A stretch of 64,000 bases of DNA from Phylloscopus collybita (lineage: Eukaryota > Chordata > Aves > Passeriformes > Phylloscopidae). Below, piece by piece: positions 1 to 12,127 of the stretch; within the stretch, counting starts at the first letter, position 1; each line of letters begins with the position of its first letter. The notes beneath the pieces are model-generated. The model had not been told where the DNA came from and did not search any database. It saw only the letters and a list, made by a program, of their open reading frames with translations. Location of the stretch: the NCBI GenBank assembly GCA_027886175.1, contig JAJNNQ010000137.1, forward strand, positions 33,466,001-33,530,000, written 5' to 3'. The translations under genes and the position numbers were made by a program.

Positions 1-2244
1 GTCCGGGGCAGTACCAGCCAAGAAAGCATTTTTTGATGAAGAGGCGTAAACCACTGTCTCCTCTTTTCCAGAATAGGGACCATTATAAAAACCAAAGTAT
101 TCCATTTTGAGGGCATGTAGAGTGAATTTTAGAAATGCTGCACAGCTTTTACAAAATATTTGGGGGATGTCCTAGAAAGAGAAAGAATAGGATGTGACTC
201 ATGTGTGACTCCCAGCAGTGTAAGATCCTCTCTATTACTCATGCAGGATGGAGCAGAAAAGGTCTTTCAGTAATGTTTGGTTTACAAATGCTTTTCACTT
301 AAATACTTGACAGAAGAAAGTTTCATTGCTTTATTTGGTGTATTTTAGATCCAAGAAATGGTAATTGCTGTATATTTGAAAAACTATTCATCTCTGTGGC
401 TTGCTTATTAACTTAGCAGAAACTGGCCTTTAGGATATAGTGGCTTGACTCCCATGGATAGGGTCGTTGGAGTGAACAAAAACACAACAGACTCCTATTT
501 TGAATCTTGTTTATACTGCCAGTGTGGTGCAAAGTGGCTGTGAATCTAAGAATGAACCCTTTTAAAATATCTGTAACGCAATAAGAATTGCTGGAGATTA
601 CTGTGTCATACTGTCCCTCAAACTAAACTTCACATTCAAGGATAAGTGTATTCACAAATCTTAGCTGCTGTTCACACACACGAAAGTGTAAATGTCATTT
701 GAAGCTGTTCATTCATCTGGGAAACTTCTCCCACCCTCATCTTCTCTCTTGCAATTACCCTTTGTCCCTTTCCTCCAGAGGCTATTTATTCCTAGCTAGT
801 ATGTTTCAGCATCCTTCAAGAGATGGCCCAGCTCCTGCTGCCCATCAGATATGGGCTAGACTTGACAGAAGGCCATCATCCAAGGAGGGTTGAGTCTCAG
901 AACCAGGGTTTGCAAAGGGTCTCCACCAGTGCTCAGCCTCTGCAGTGATAAGGATTATTGTTTCTCTCAGCTTAGCAAAAGCACAAGAGATCCAAAAGGG
1001 TCATTTTCACCTCTATCCCTACAGGAGCATGCCCTTAACAAGTAGCCAGATAGCCTTCAAAGGTGGGCTGAAGATTTAATGCATAGCTTAGACCAGCCTA
1101 AAATATAAAGGTAGCCAACTATTTTACAGCCTTACAGCAGGAAGGAGGCAGGATGGCAGGAGTGGAGGGGCTCTGGCCAGGGAGACGGGTGAAGTGGCTT
1201 GGGGCCTGCAAAGTGGAGGCCACTGCTGGGCCATTTACCACTTATATAGACACAGAGTTTAAGGCTGGCTTTCAACACCTCTGAGAGGTGCCTGATATGC
1301 AGGCAAGCAGATTACTGCTGCTACAGCTTGTTCCTGGCAGCTTTTGAAGTAGACAAAATGGTGCAAGAAGGCGTAGCAAACTATCAGATGAGTTTTCCAC
1401 TCAACCTCAGGAGAAGAAATGAGACCACAAAAGGGGATTGATTTTCTGGTCAGTCTGGCTCATCAACTCAATGAGCAATTCACTCATCTTCCTCTCTAGG
1501 TCAACAGAATGACAGTGTGTCTCACTGTGCCTTCAGGACATTTTCTTTTCCAAAGTTTGCTCAGTTTTCAGTTAACCCTCACAGAGTCAGTGATTTGTCC
1601 TGGGAATGCTGGTGTAACATGCCTGCCATGTTACTCGAGAAGAGATGGCTTGGCAGGGAGTTAAAAGTACACACAGTGGAAGTCTGTTTCCTAGTCCCTC
1701 TCTTGGGGACCATATGTGGCAGTGGTGGAGCCTTTGGAACATGTGTCACATATAGCATGAACTGACAGTCTAATCTGAAGCCTCTACAGTTGGGTACAAA
1801 GACTACTTTAGGAGAAGCTTGCCTGTTTGTATAGGTTTCAGATGACTTCATTTTTAGAAGTGCATGGAATGCATCCAAAGCAAGTAATTTTTCTCTGGTA
1901 GATGGGAAGACCAAAAGGAGAAGTCCAGAGAAAGAAGGATGGATGGTCTTTCTTAATGTGAAAGCTGGCATAAACACATCTCCTCCAAACTCTTCTCACA
2001 GGATAATTTCCTCAGCAAGACACAGATTGCTTCAGTCTCCATGTAGCAGTCTTTGAAGCTTCCCCCTCATTGCTATAATGAAGGATGCATGGTTCTCTTT
2101 GAGAATTTCTGCAGCCCTGGAGTTTGCCTTCCCTAAAGGCTTTCGCATGATCCGATAGTTGGTAGTTCCTAAGAGCTCTCTCTTTGAAACTCCTCTTCTA
2201 TCACACAAGGGCAAACCGGTATGTCTGCTTTGCAAAATTATAAA

Positions 2245-2285
2245 AACAACCAACCAACCAACCAAACAAACAAACAAACAAAAAA
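2245..2285 (+). repeat. (CCAA)n/(CAAA)n compound simple repeat
   Basis: The plus strand contains only A and C here: four CCAA-type units run into five CAAA units and an A-run. The minus strand reads as G/T-only, like the larger GT tracts at 51411 and 54969. Confidence 0.95.
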
Positions 2286-2768
2286 GGCTTCATTAAAAAT
2301 ATTCTGACTTGCTCTGTGTAAGGCCTCAATTTTCGTTAGACAGAGGCCCTGCTAAGAAGATGACAAATGGTGTTGGAAAGGAGCCACCAATTAAGAAACA
2401 TCCATTTTTCTGTCAACAGGGTAACCCCTTTTACAAAACTTGTCATATGTTTACTCCTTTTCTGTTTGTGAAGGTAGTTGTTTGACAGCAACATTTCGCA
2501 TGAGGGGAAGCATTTATAAATTGTTTTTTTACAGTTAGCATTGCTGCATTGTTTTGAGTTCCTGTTTTGCGGGATATTTTCCCTGTTCAGGGTGCTTGCT
2601 CCTCAGTCTGCCTGCTGTCTGTAACTCTTCCATTTGGAATAATTGGAGAGAGAGGGATGACTTCTTGTTTCTGCAATAAGTTCTGGGGTGGAAACAATTA
2701 TGGTGGTAGTAGGCACCTTGGGAGCATAGGATTTGTGACTTGCAAGGCCTTCAGGTAGCTTAGAATGC

Positions 2769-2805
2769 TACTATATGTGTGTTCATATAGAACACACATA
2801 TAGTA
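2769..2805. repeat. Perfect 16-bp inverted repeat with 5-nt loop
   Basis: Left arm TACTATATGTGTGTTC (2769-2784) and right arm GAACACACATATAGTA (2790-2805) are exact reverse complements around ATATA. The site lies in the MSRB3 intron. It would form a 16-bp stem in RNA or a small cruciform in DNA. It is too short for a typical pre-miRNA. Confidence 0.95.
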
Positions 2806-4278
2806 TTTCTTCCTTCAGAAGAGGAAGAGAAACACATTTCTCTGCATTTCTTTGTTTAAAAAAATATGCTTGTTATGCTTACATCCTAATAAATCTTCTT
2901 CCATATTTATTAATCTAGGATGCAACTGAAGACATATGGATCTTTTTCCAGTTCACACATTTTCTCTACCCACATTCCGAAAAGTTAATAGTTTCTACAT
3001 CTCTTTTTATTGTATAGAAAATTTTACTCACTTTTCTTATGGAAAGCTATATACACCCTTTATTCATCTGCATGCGGTGATTCACAGCTGCTGCTGTGTT
3101 TCTTAATAGCTTATTGCAAGTCATTTTATGAAATCATCAGTAGCAAATGCTCAACAAAAATTAGGAAACTAGGAAATTCTCTATTCCTGGGCATATGTGT
3201 AGTACAGGGAGAGAGCAAAAGCTCCCTGTGTGTGTTATATTTGGCAAGAAACTGAATGAGAAGGGCAGATAGCTTGTGAGATTTCAGATGGGCACTGGTA
3301 GATGCCGACATGATCTTAAAGCCTGTCAGGTTCTTGTGTGGGAACCCTGCTTCAGGAAATGGAGCATTATGATGGCATTTGAGGACTGGCTGAAAAGTTA
3401 CTGTGTAAGGAGTATCTTCTGGGTCACCAAATACACCTGCCTTGTTGTTTATCTGTGTTGTGGAAAGGGGCAGACTTACTGTGGAATAAAGAGTGGAAGG
3501 TCATTATTTTGGTAAGTGGCCATTACTGGTAGGTCAGGTACACATATGATCATCTGGTGTCAGGTCATGCAGCTCAGTGCAGCTATCAGCTGCTTTGAAC
3601 ATGTGAGTGCAATTGTTTTATCCTGGATGCAGAGCACATGCAGATCACCCACTAGTGTCTAACATAGGCTTAGTTATGGTTCCACCTGTCCATGTCTGAT
3701 CTGAAGCAGTCATTGCTGTTTTGACATGAGACATGATATAATCATCTCACTGCCTCTAATGTGTGAGGGTTCAGTGTCTGAACACATCTTTTTGGGTTTG
3801 CCTTGATGAAGGCAAAGGTTAAGGTATGTTTTGGGGCTTTAAACTGTAATTCCCCAATTCATTTTTTAAAGTATCTTTATATTGCAAAAGCAAAAGCATT
3901 TATGTTCCATAAAGTCTTGCTGTTTGTATTCAGGGTGGAATTTGTGGGTTTTTTTAATTGGTGGTTAAAGCTGAATTGTCTTACCTGGGACCTTTGTCCC
4001 TAAGCTAAACTGCTATCACTGCGTGTGGTGGAGTGAAGAAATCCTTGTGGAGGTGGAGATTGGGCAGCTATTGTCCTTTCCTGTAAACAACTGTACTTGG
4101 GAGGGAAGTTTTCCAAAGTACCTAAATGATTTAGGATAAAAAAAATCTCCATTTCATTATTTCCATGCTCTGGAGCGAGATAAACATTTTTCAAAGCATG
4201 ATTCTGTCCTGCTTTTTGCAATGTGATCTGCCACAAAAGACACCCTCTTTTTTTACTTATCTTGTTCCTCTTTTCCAG

Positions 4279-4376
4279 GTTGGCCTTCCTTTTATGATGT
4301 GATCAGTCCTGATGCAATTACTTTCAACGATGATTTCTCCTATGGGATGCATCGGATTGAAATATCCTGCAGTCAG
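4279..4376 (+). CDS. MSRB3: MSRB3 internal coding exon (methionine-R-sulfoxide reductase B3)
   Basis: MSRB3 reduces the R epimer of methionine sulfoxide in proteins, using a zinc-stabilised SelR/MsrB fold; vertebrate isoforms act in the endoplasmic reticulum or mitochondria. This 98-base exon begins with the last two bases of a Gly codon and then encodes 32 residues starting [13 protein letters not shown] and ending HRIEISCSQ. The GWPSF segment and the H-R-x-E-x-x-C run are MsrB hallmarks; the Trp belongs to the substrate pocket. Cys at 4368-4370 is the first cysteine of the second zinc CxxC. The exon is bounded by a strong CAG acceptor and a CAG/GTTAGT donor, so it is entered in phase 2 and left in phase 0. 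No frameshift or stop is present, so it looks functional. Identification rests on protein motifs I recognise, not on a search. Confidence 0.95.
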
Positions 4377-7300
4377 GTTAGTTTATAGCCCACACAGACC
4401 ATTCCGATGGCAAAGGCTGCAAAAACCATTACAGCGTGCTGTACTTTGCTTGAGATTTGCAAACCTTTCAGTTCTATGAAACAGTAATAATTGTGAGAGA
4501 ACACAATGGGTCGTAGGTATAAAAGCTGGGTGGAATGAGCTGAAGGCACAAAGGGATTGTTGGAATGCACGTTGTTGTCTCATGTGAGATTTTACAGAGC
4601 AGATGTAAATGGTTGGACTTGGTGCTGAGTTTGCAAAAATAGTCTTCCTGAAGAGGGTTCCTTCAAAGGAGCTCCTGAGCCTGGGCCTGTCCGACTGACT
4701 CCACATGGGGAGCAGTTGAGAGAAGTCGAAAGCAGTGGAGCGACTGCCTGTGTGCTGATTCCATCACTCTACATTACTGTGCATCCTTGCTAACTCATTC
4801 CCAACACTCATTCCCAGCACAGTCCTAATGGCTGCCTCAAATAATCCCATCTGCTGTAATAATGAAGTCAGTAGTCATTCAAAACATGCCCAAATTTTCC
4901 GTTATCTGTCTTGTTCTACTTTCTCTCATCCTTTGTGTTGCCCTCCTTTCTGTGAAGGGAATGGCATAATCATTACCTAGCAAAGGGAGAGGCTGCTGCA
5001 TTGGTGTTCAGCAGCTGTAGCCAGCAGCTTGCAGTCCTCTAGCTCCACAGTCTCAAACTCCTCCTGAGAGAAGCAGCAGCTTCATTTGGGCAGTGATAAT
5101 TTGCTGTTCTTTCAGTATTGTTGGGGGGGATGGCTGACTTTATCCCTGACAATATGCATCCTTACTAGTCAGTCAGTCCTCATTATATGAGGCTCAGAGT
5201 GAGCTGAGAAGCTTCTCAAGAGTATCCATTACCTTCAGTCTGAATAGAGCATTTGGGCCAATATGTTAGTGAACAAATTAGTGTGTCTGCTAGTTTGTCA
5301 TGTGTACTACATAATTTTGAAATTTTTACATGGATGATATGCTACAGAAGATCCATTCAATACTTTGTGGGAATATCCACTTCCCTAAATTTGCTAGCAA
5401 GATAGCAATGAGACTGCAGATTGGGAAGCTCATGCTTCACCAGTGGTTACTGGCATAATCAAAAATGCAGTCCAGTCCCTTTAGGCCTGCTTAATAGGCC
5501 TGAATAGTGCTAAAATCTGCTTACTGCCAACCTGCTGAGCTTGTATCTGCTTACACACTTCAGAAGATGGCCAGAGCTCCAGAAGAATCCCAAGGAAGCC
5601 TGTGGCCAGGCCAAGGAATCTGGGAATGTTATTTACCTGTTACCAAACAAAATAGTGTTAGCAGACCTGAGACCAGCAATATTAGCAGCAGTCACATGCA
5701 GACACTATAAAATCAAAGCAAAACTAAAATCTGAATTTGAAGGAAAAAATATAACCAAGGTTGCTGTATAATCCAATAGCAACTTCCTACCAGCTATTCT
5801 GACTTCCTGAAGCAATAACTCCACAGATGATCAAGTCACACAGGAAAATAGCTTAAGGAGTGGTGAGCATCTTTGCAGCAAGTACTCAGCACAGCTAATA
5901 CCACCTCACTGTGTATCTGCCCCTGGAGTGAGAATCACACGTGCAGCTGCCAAAAAATAAAAACAACACAGCAGTTTTACTGCAACCTGAAAAGCAGTGG
6001 GATTGATATGACAGATCTTGGTAGAACCAAAAGGAAATAACATCTCCCACACCCCAAACTTTATTAACCATTTGCAGATGAAAAAGTAGTTGATTTTTGT
6101 TTATAAGTCCTTCCCACCTGTCTGAGAGAATAAAAGAAATCTTTTTAATTTTCTTCATTATATAAAGCAAACACAGGAGGAAAATCACTGTAACATTAAT
6201 CAAATACATCCATGGAATTATCCTAGAAATAACTTTCACAGTTTTTGGAACACACCCTGGGTGTATTTAAAAGGTCAGTGATTAGTGAAAGGTAGAAGTT
6301 AATACAAATGCAGTTGAGGAATATTGTAAAATTGGTTGCATCTCCTTTTTCCTCTGTCCTGTTCAAGAGTCGCTTTCCCTGTGCTCTCCCTACCTGCTAT
6401 ATTTACCTACCATTTTACCATACAAATCAATAAAATTCCGTGGTCACAGGAGGAGTGTTTGCACACCAATACCTTGGACTCTCAACTACAGCAGCTGACT
6501 GCAAGCTGCTTTCCATGCCTCCCAGCAGCATATTAGAACCAGGAGGCTTGGGAGATCCAAGCATACTGACAGTTAGCAGTGACCCCCCCGCTTTCCTGCT
6601 CCCAAGCACATACTTGGAATGCTTTAACCATTTCATTGTCCCTGTTCATTCTGCCCAATATATTTATGTGGAAGGATGCAACAGATAATTGTTTCTTTTT
6701 CAGAGGCTCTGCAGGCATGTGTATATGTCTTAGAAAAATGGTCAGCACCTATTATGTGTGGGGAGGACAGTAAAGTCAATTCATCGTTTGTACTCACAGC
6801 TGAGTGCCAGATTTCTTATACAAAGGATTGAAATACATTTCTGTTTAGGGCAGATGAGTTATAGAGTCCTCTATACAGAGAATCACCACATAAATTTTTG
6901 GTGAGGGGTAATCTCAAAAGGTAACAAATTTTGCAGTAATTCAATCCTCGAGTGATTCTGCCATCACAAAAAGGTGTAATGAGACTACCTTGGACTCTCA
7001 CACAGCTTCTCAGGTTTTGTGAGGAAAACCTTTTTGATAGATTGTCTTTGTAGTCTGTGTGTGAATATATTACTTCTACAGACCATTTCTCTCTGCAGTT
7101 TCTCTTGTTCTGTTTCTGTCCAGTAGAGAGGGAATGATTTATCTTTTGTTAAATGTTAGTCTGGAAAAGATCTGTTTAACACTTCCAGCCAGGAGGTTTT
7201 GAAGCACTCTTAGCTGAGATGAGATGATTTAATTAGGATGCTGAACATTTAGAAAAATACTCTCTGTGGGACACTTATTTTTTTCCCCCCCAAAGGTACG

Positions 7301-8902
7301 GTTATAGTCAGGTGAAATGCTTCATTGTTAGATACCCCACTTTCAGAAACAGCTCAGTTTTTTTGCAGACACTAACCTAAAAAAAGGCCTTAAATATAAA
7401 GGAAAATGATAAAAAGAATAAGCAGTGGGTAATGGAGGAAAGAATGGCAAGACAGCAGTCTTTCAGGAAGAAGACTTGAAGCTTAGTTTTCTCTAGGTCC
7501 CATTCAACTTCCTTTTTTTATTTCCCATGTTTTATCTTCCTTCCTTCCTTCCTTACAAAGCTGAGCAACTGCTGCTTAACCCAGTGATACATGCCATTTT
7601 CCATTGCCTTTGGGAGCTCATTCTGCTGCTACCGTGGGCTAGAAGCCCTCAGTTGTTACTGGGATCCTTGCTGGACTGCCATGGCTGTCTCAGTGACACT
7701 TCTTCAGGAGCAGGGAGCTTGCTGTGGGGTGTGGGATGTGTCTGCATGGGTGCAACCAACAGCTGGGAGCACTGAAGCTTCACATTCTACCTGCCCTGCT
7801 CCTGAAGGCAGTGCAGATTATTGTTTCAGCTGTCATTAGTTGAGCAGAGTTTCTGTCCCACCTAGCTGGTGTGAGAGCTTCCTCCAGCCTGTCAGTCTGT
7901 TGAGAAAGTTTAACCTGGAGGTGAGAATTTACCTGCTTCTACAGACACCTTTCTTAAAATGACTTAAAGGCCGTAACAGCAGGAGAACATTAGCAGCACA
8001 TTAACTGCAGGGTAGAGATTTGCCGTCACTAATTCATTCAGAGTTTGGAATAATCACTATTGCCTCTATGTATTTGGAATACTATGAATTAATTAAATGT
8101 TAAGAATAATTTGCAGTCTTTAATATTTGCTGTCTGACTGTGAGCCCATGAGCAGGTCTGTGATCTCAATTACATCATTCCACCTCTCACTGAGATCTGC
8201 TATTGACTTGAAAGGCCAAGGCTCTTTGGTAAAGCAGCATGACTTTCCTGTTCAAGATAAATGTTTCTCCAGTGCAAGGTTTTATTTTTTTGTTTCTCAT
8301 GGCAGGCTGCAAAAATGAACTTGCGGAATTCAAGTGACTAATTACAAGAAGTTCTTATTGTCCAGATAAATTGTCAACCATAATGTGCAGTGATAGTAAT
8401 CTTAATTTTTGAATAAGGATTAGCAGGATTTGCTTCTTCAAAATACTGTACTTGTAAAGCAGTCATTGTAAAGCAAAGGACTGTTACCTTTCTTACAGAC
8501 GGGATCAATAGTGTTCACCCTGAATAGCGTTGCAACTATTTGGGTCTGATTCATACAGAGCAAAAGTGGCAGCAGACCATTTGTACTTTCATATTCATTA
8601 CAAAAAGCAAAATTCAGAATCATTTATAATTATTCCCAGACAAAGATTATTAATTAAGTAATATTTTATGTATCTGCACTGCCGGTCTTTTTCAGTCACC
8701 TGTCCCTATCTTGTACATTCTATAGAAATTATTATGAGGTAGGTAGGCTCCATCCCCTCCAGAGGCAAGAAGTGCACCCTGAAGGACCTTGACGCTCATA
8801 AGAGTGTCAGGTATAGAAAGGGGGGGAAAAAAGAAGTGTGAGAGCACATGCCAAAGAATATCTTTAGTGCTTTAGGTCCTTGCCAGGATCACAAAAAGGT
8901 TT

Positions 8903-8939
<37 letters not shown>

Positions 8940-9375
8940 AAGGGGTATACCAGGTTGCAGGCTGAGGAGAGTCCAGAGCTGAGGCTGTCCCTTTCTTACA
9001 CAAATGTCCTTACAGCAATAAGTGAAACATGGGCAGGGCTATCCTCAACACCAAGTTTTTAGCTGTGCTCCCACTATGAAATCATTACAGAAACAGGCAG
9101 CTCCTCAGAGGAGGTGGTCCAACCAAGATACACAGTGGTATGACAGGAAACAACCAGGAAATTTGGGCTCAGAGTCTTAGGCGCCTGTGGTATCTCAGAA
9201 GATCATCTTCCTGGATTACTCCTGCAAATGAATGTAGATTGCAAATCCCACTTGAAAGGGCGATGTAGGCACCAGTGCTCTTCCTTGGAAGCAGCTGCTA
9301 GGCATTGCTTAACACCGCAGTGATGCCATTGAGTGGCACACAGACACAGTGATACTCTATTGTGTTTTGTTTCAG
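4377..9375 (+). other. MSRB3: MSRB3 last intron
   Basis: The intron starts GTTAGT and ends TTTTGTTTCAG. It is about 5.0 kb long and interrupts the CxxC codons, with Cys-Ser-Gln on one side and Cys on the other. It contains a T32 tract at 8905-8936, a short TTCC run near 7540-7555 and otherwise unremarkable sequence. No additional exon with MSRB3 similarity is seen. Open frames within it are short and unrelated to known families. Confidence 0.9.
8905..8936 (+). repeat. T32 homopolymer in last MSRB3 intron
   Basis: There are thirty-two consecutive T residues about 440 bases before the terminal-exon acceptor. The tract could be the complement of a poly(A) tail of a minus-strand retrocopy, but the sequence after it (8937 onward) matches nothing I recognise, so it is annotated only as a homopolymer. 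Confidence 0.95.
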
Positions 9376-9540
9376 TGTGGTGCTCACCTGGGGCATATTT
9401 TTGATGATGGACCTCGCCCAACTGGCAAACGGTACTGCACAAACTCTGCTTCATTATCTTTCAAGCCAGCAGACAAGAACAACGCTGGAGAAGGCAGCAG
9501 TAATGCCAGTCCTGCCCAAACAGGCAAAGCTGAGCTGTAG
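9376..9540 (+). CDS. MSRB3: MSRB3 terminal coding exon with catalytic Cys and KAEL ER signal
   Basis: The exon is read in phase 0 from TGT at 9376 to TAG at 9538-9540, giving 54 residues. It opens with [20 protein letters not shown], the most conserved block of the MsrB family; its first Cys completes the zinc CxxC begun in the previous exon. The catalytic resolving-type centre is RYCTNS, with the catalytic Cys codon at 9436-9438; the mammalian protein as I remember it has Ile where this one has Thr, and Ala where the later Ser stands (CTNSAS against CINSAA). After the domain comes a low-complexity Gly/Ser/Asn tail, including an Asn-Ala-Ser sequon weakened by a following Pro, and the protein ends in KAEL, a KDEL-type ER retrieval signal known for MSRB3. 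This implies that the encoded product acts in the ER when made from the signal-peptide isoform. Confidence 0.96.
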   Translation, partial: CGAHLGHIFDDGPRPTGKRYCTNSASLSFKPADKNNAGEGSSNASPAQTGKAEL

Positions 9541-10912
9541 GATGAAGCAGAGCCTGCAGAAAATGGTGTTGCTCCCACACATCTTACAAGGAATGTTTTC
9601 TAGTTTTCAAGTTGCCTGCTCTCTTATATCCTAAGAATGTTCAAATGTATGAAAGCATTTTGCACCATCCTTCTTCTTCCTCACCTTTTCAGAACTGAGG
9701 CCTTGCCTGCCAGTGCATTAACTGTATAATTGGATTGAAAAATGTATTGACTGAGTCCACAGGTTTTCTTTTTTCTTCTTTTCTTTGAGATTCCTTTGGG
9801 AAATCTTTAAATTGAGAGGCTTTGACAACATGAGTTATTAGTTTCTTCTTAATACTGTGTTACTCTAGGTTTACACACTATTCCTTTTTGCGTGGGAAAT
9901 GGGACTTGTGTTTATCTCCAGTCTATAGGAAACTTCTGGGCATAAGAAAATCCTGAATTCCTAGCACATCTCTGCTTTGTTCTGACTTGTGTGACATGCA
10001 GCCTTTGGTCGTATGTATTCAACCATCTCCCAGCATCAGCCGCACCTTGCAAAAACTTGTAGTTATGGCTGTTCCTTCCCAACTGAAAGAGATGGGTGAG
10101 ATGTTAAAACCATCCTTTGGCTAATTTACTGCCAAAATTTCAAGGGTGTTGTTGAGAAGATGTAAACATTGTCTCAGTATCTGTGTTTCCCCTTTGTTTG
10201 GTATTTAAATCAAGGTTTTAACTAGTAAGGCTCGCTTTTGGAGGCTAATAATGAAGCTTTGTCTTATTTTGAGGCCTGTTCAACAAGTGTAACACAAATC
10301 TGAATTAAAGTTGAAATCTGCAGGGGGTAATTATATGGGCAAGTGCAGAGATAAACTTGCAAAGTGAAGTAGATGAAGGATGACACTAGGCTCTTTATCT
10401 TGTCGGTTGCTACAACGATTCAGAAACATGACAGTTTCTGCCAGAGAGAAGTTTAGGAATGAATGCAGTAGAAAGAGGGAGACCCTCCTGATGTATCCAG
10501 TTTTAAAGATTAGCTGGTATGCATACTGCATACAAAATCCAGTCTTTAATTTGTGCAATTGCAATGTAGGACATGAGTGACAGTGTTGGTGTAAGAAATT
10601 AATTTGAAAAAAAGCCTGTCACAGTTCCAGAAATTTTTGTGTAGCAAAACTCACTGTCCCATAAGATGTATTTCACAGATGCTTTTTGATTTTGTTGAAT
10701 AACACTTAGAATTGTGCATAATACTGTTCTTTAAGCTATAGTATACAGTATTTGCTAACACCACTTTGCCTTTAAACGTTGAGAGACTTAATGAATTTAC
10801 ATGTACTAGTAAACATTGTGACTAACATGTTTGGATCCAATTTTATTTGTAGCAGAAACAAAGCAACCACTGATTTTTATGGAAGCAGGATTGAGGTTTT
10901 TATGTCAGAGAT

Positions 10913-10918
10913 AATAAA
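10913..10918 (+). promoter_or_regulatory. MSRB3: Candidate proximal poly(A) signal of MSRB3
   Basis: This AATAAA hexamer lies about 1.4 kb past the stop codon and is followed by ACATGTTTTCT. It could yield a shorter transcript; nothing in the sequence shows that it is used. Confidence 0.3.
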
Positions 10919-11907
10919 CATGTTTTCTAAAGTTCAAACACCCTTCAGTTAAAATATAGCTACTGTGAAAGTATATAGAATGGTCATAATTGCCTTTTTT
11001 TAGCAACATTAGACAGACATGGAAAAAGCATACTGCACCTTAACATTTAATAGATGCAAATAAGGATGATAAGTATTTACAGCTAAAACACTTGGGCTCT
11101 GCTGTAGTGAGCACCTACTCATGTGAGTGTTCCCCCAGATGTCATGCAAGGAATTGCTCTTTAGCTGCAGGAAAGGTTGTGCAGATTGACCTTTGGTGTT
11201 TCAAGGCAGCTGAGTTTCTCCTAGTGTTGTTAGGTTTTAGCAATTTCTTCTAGAAGGGCTGCTTTTATCCTTTGCTATTATTTAAAGAATGATAGGTTTT
11301 CTCTACCACATTTTTCTGACATAAGCATTAAAAAGGCAGCATCTATAAAAATGTGGTACATAAATGTGGTTTAATTCCAGATTGCTGTTCAATTTAAGTA
11401 TTATCAAATTTCAGTATATTCCTGCCTTATGTTAAAGAAATATATTACTTAAGCTTCAGAACACTGTAATGTATGCTGTCCTACAGGAGATTTATTTTTG
11501 CAGGATATGGAATGCAATGAAATGAATCAATATGGTGAGGTGTATGTGATCTCTGGGAGTTAGATCATTTAATATAGGAAATGCATTGTTCTCGTGCACA
11601 AGCTATACCACAGCACAGTGCAAAGTAAGACAGATTTTTATTGCTCTTAGAAGATGCTAGTAAGGGCTAGTATTGAACCCTCCAAATTTGGTTCAGTCTG
11701 GTGATGATCATGACAGAGGAAACTTGGGAGCTGAGCACAATGTATAGAATAATAGAATATTTCTGTATATTTAAATTTTGCACTGTCTAGATGCTTATAA
11801 AAACTGAATGCAAACTGTGTAGAAATAGCAAACTATATTTTCTAATATCTCTATTTTACTCAGATGTTTAAATAAGATACCTTAAAAATCATGTAAGTCA
11901 CATGTTA

Positions 11908-11982
11908 TTTATATATACTATATATATATAAAATTGCACACGTTTTTTATATATATATATACGTACACACACACACACATAT
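11908..11982 (+). repeat. AT/TA and CA microsatellite cluster
   Basis: Two AT-dinucleotide runs (about 11908-11931 and 11948-11960) are followed by a CA run (about 11964-11980) in the distal MSRB3 3' UTR. Length polymorphism is likely. Confidence 0.9.
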
Positions 11983-12121
11983 TATTTGAGTATAATTTTA
12001 GCCTTCTGTACCTTTTTAATAACTAAGACCTTTCCATAAGAGGGTTCAATACTTTTCAGAAATCAAATATACATTTTTCAAATCAAATTTGTTTTCATAT
12101 ATTTGCTGTACACAAATATAA

Positions 12122-12127
12122 AATAAA
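12122..12127 (+). promoter_or_regulatory. MSRB3: Probable distal poly(A) signal of MSRB3 (AATAAA)
   Basis: A canonical AATAAA hexamer lies in an AT-rich context and is followed within about 40 bases by T-rich and TG-containing sequence, as expected of a downstream element. The choice over earlier hexamers is inference from 3' UTR length. Confidence 0.55.

Larger units (their letters stand above)
1..4278 (+). other. MSRB3: MSRB3 intron, 3' portion (upstream of first visible exon)
   Basis: This stretch precedes the first recognisable MSRB3 exon and ends in a good acceptor: a pyrimidine-rich run followed by CAG at 4276-4278. I looked for the preceding MSRB3 exon, which should encode the first zinc CxxC and a GTPLF-like segment, and did not find it, so it lies upstream of the window. 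The open frames here (largest 132 codons, minus strand, 1579-1977) show no family resemblance and are read as chance. The stretch contains a CCAA/CAAA simple repeat at 2245-2285 and a perfect inverted repeat at 2769-2805. Confidence 0.8.

Noticed and set aside
2776..2798. Possible glucocorticoid-type response element in the hairpin
   Set aside because: The half-sites are everted (TGTTC then GAACA) with 5-base spacing, not the GAACA-nnn-TGTTC arrangement.
1..4278. An additional upstream MSRB3 exon (first zinc CxxC)
   Set aside because: The expected coding phrase was not found in any frame; it must lie outside the window.
8937..9300. Retrocopy ending in the T32 tract
   Set aside because: The adjoining sequence resembles no gene I recognise, and no target duplication was seen.
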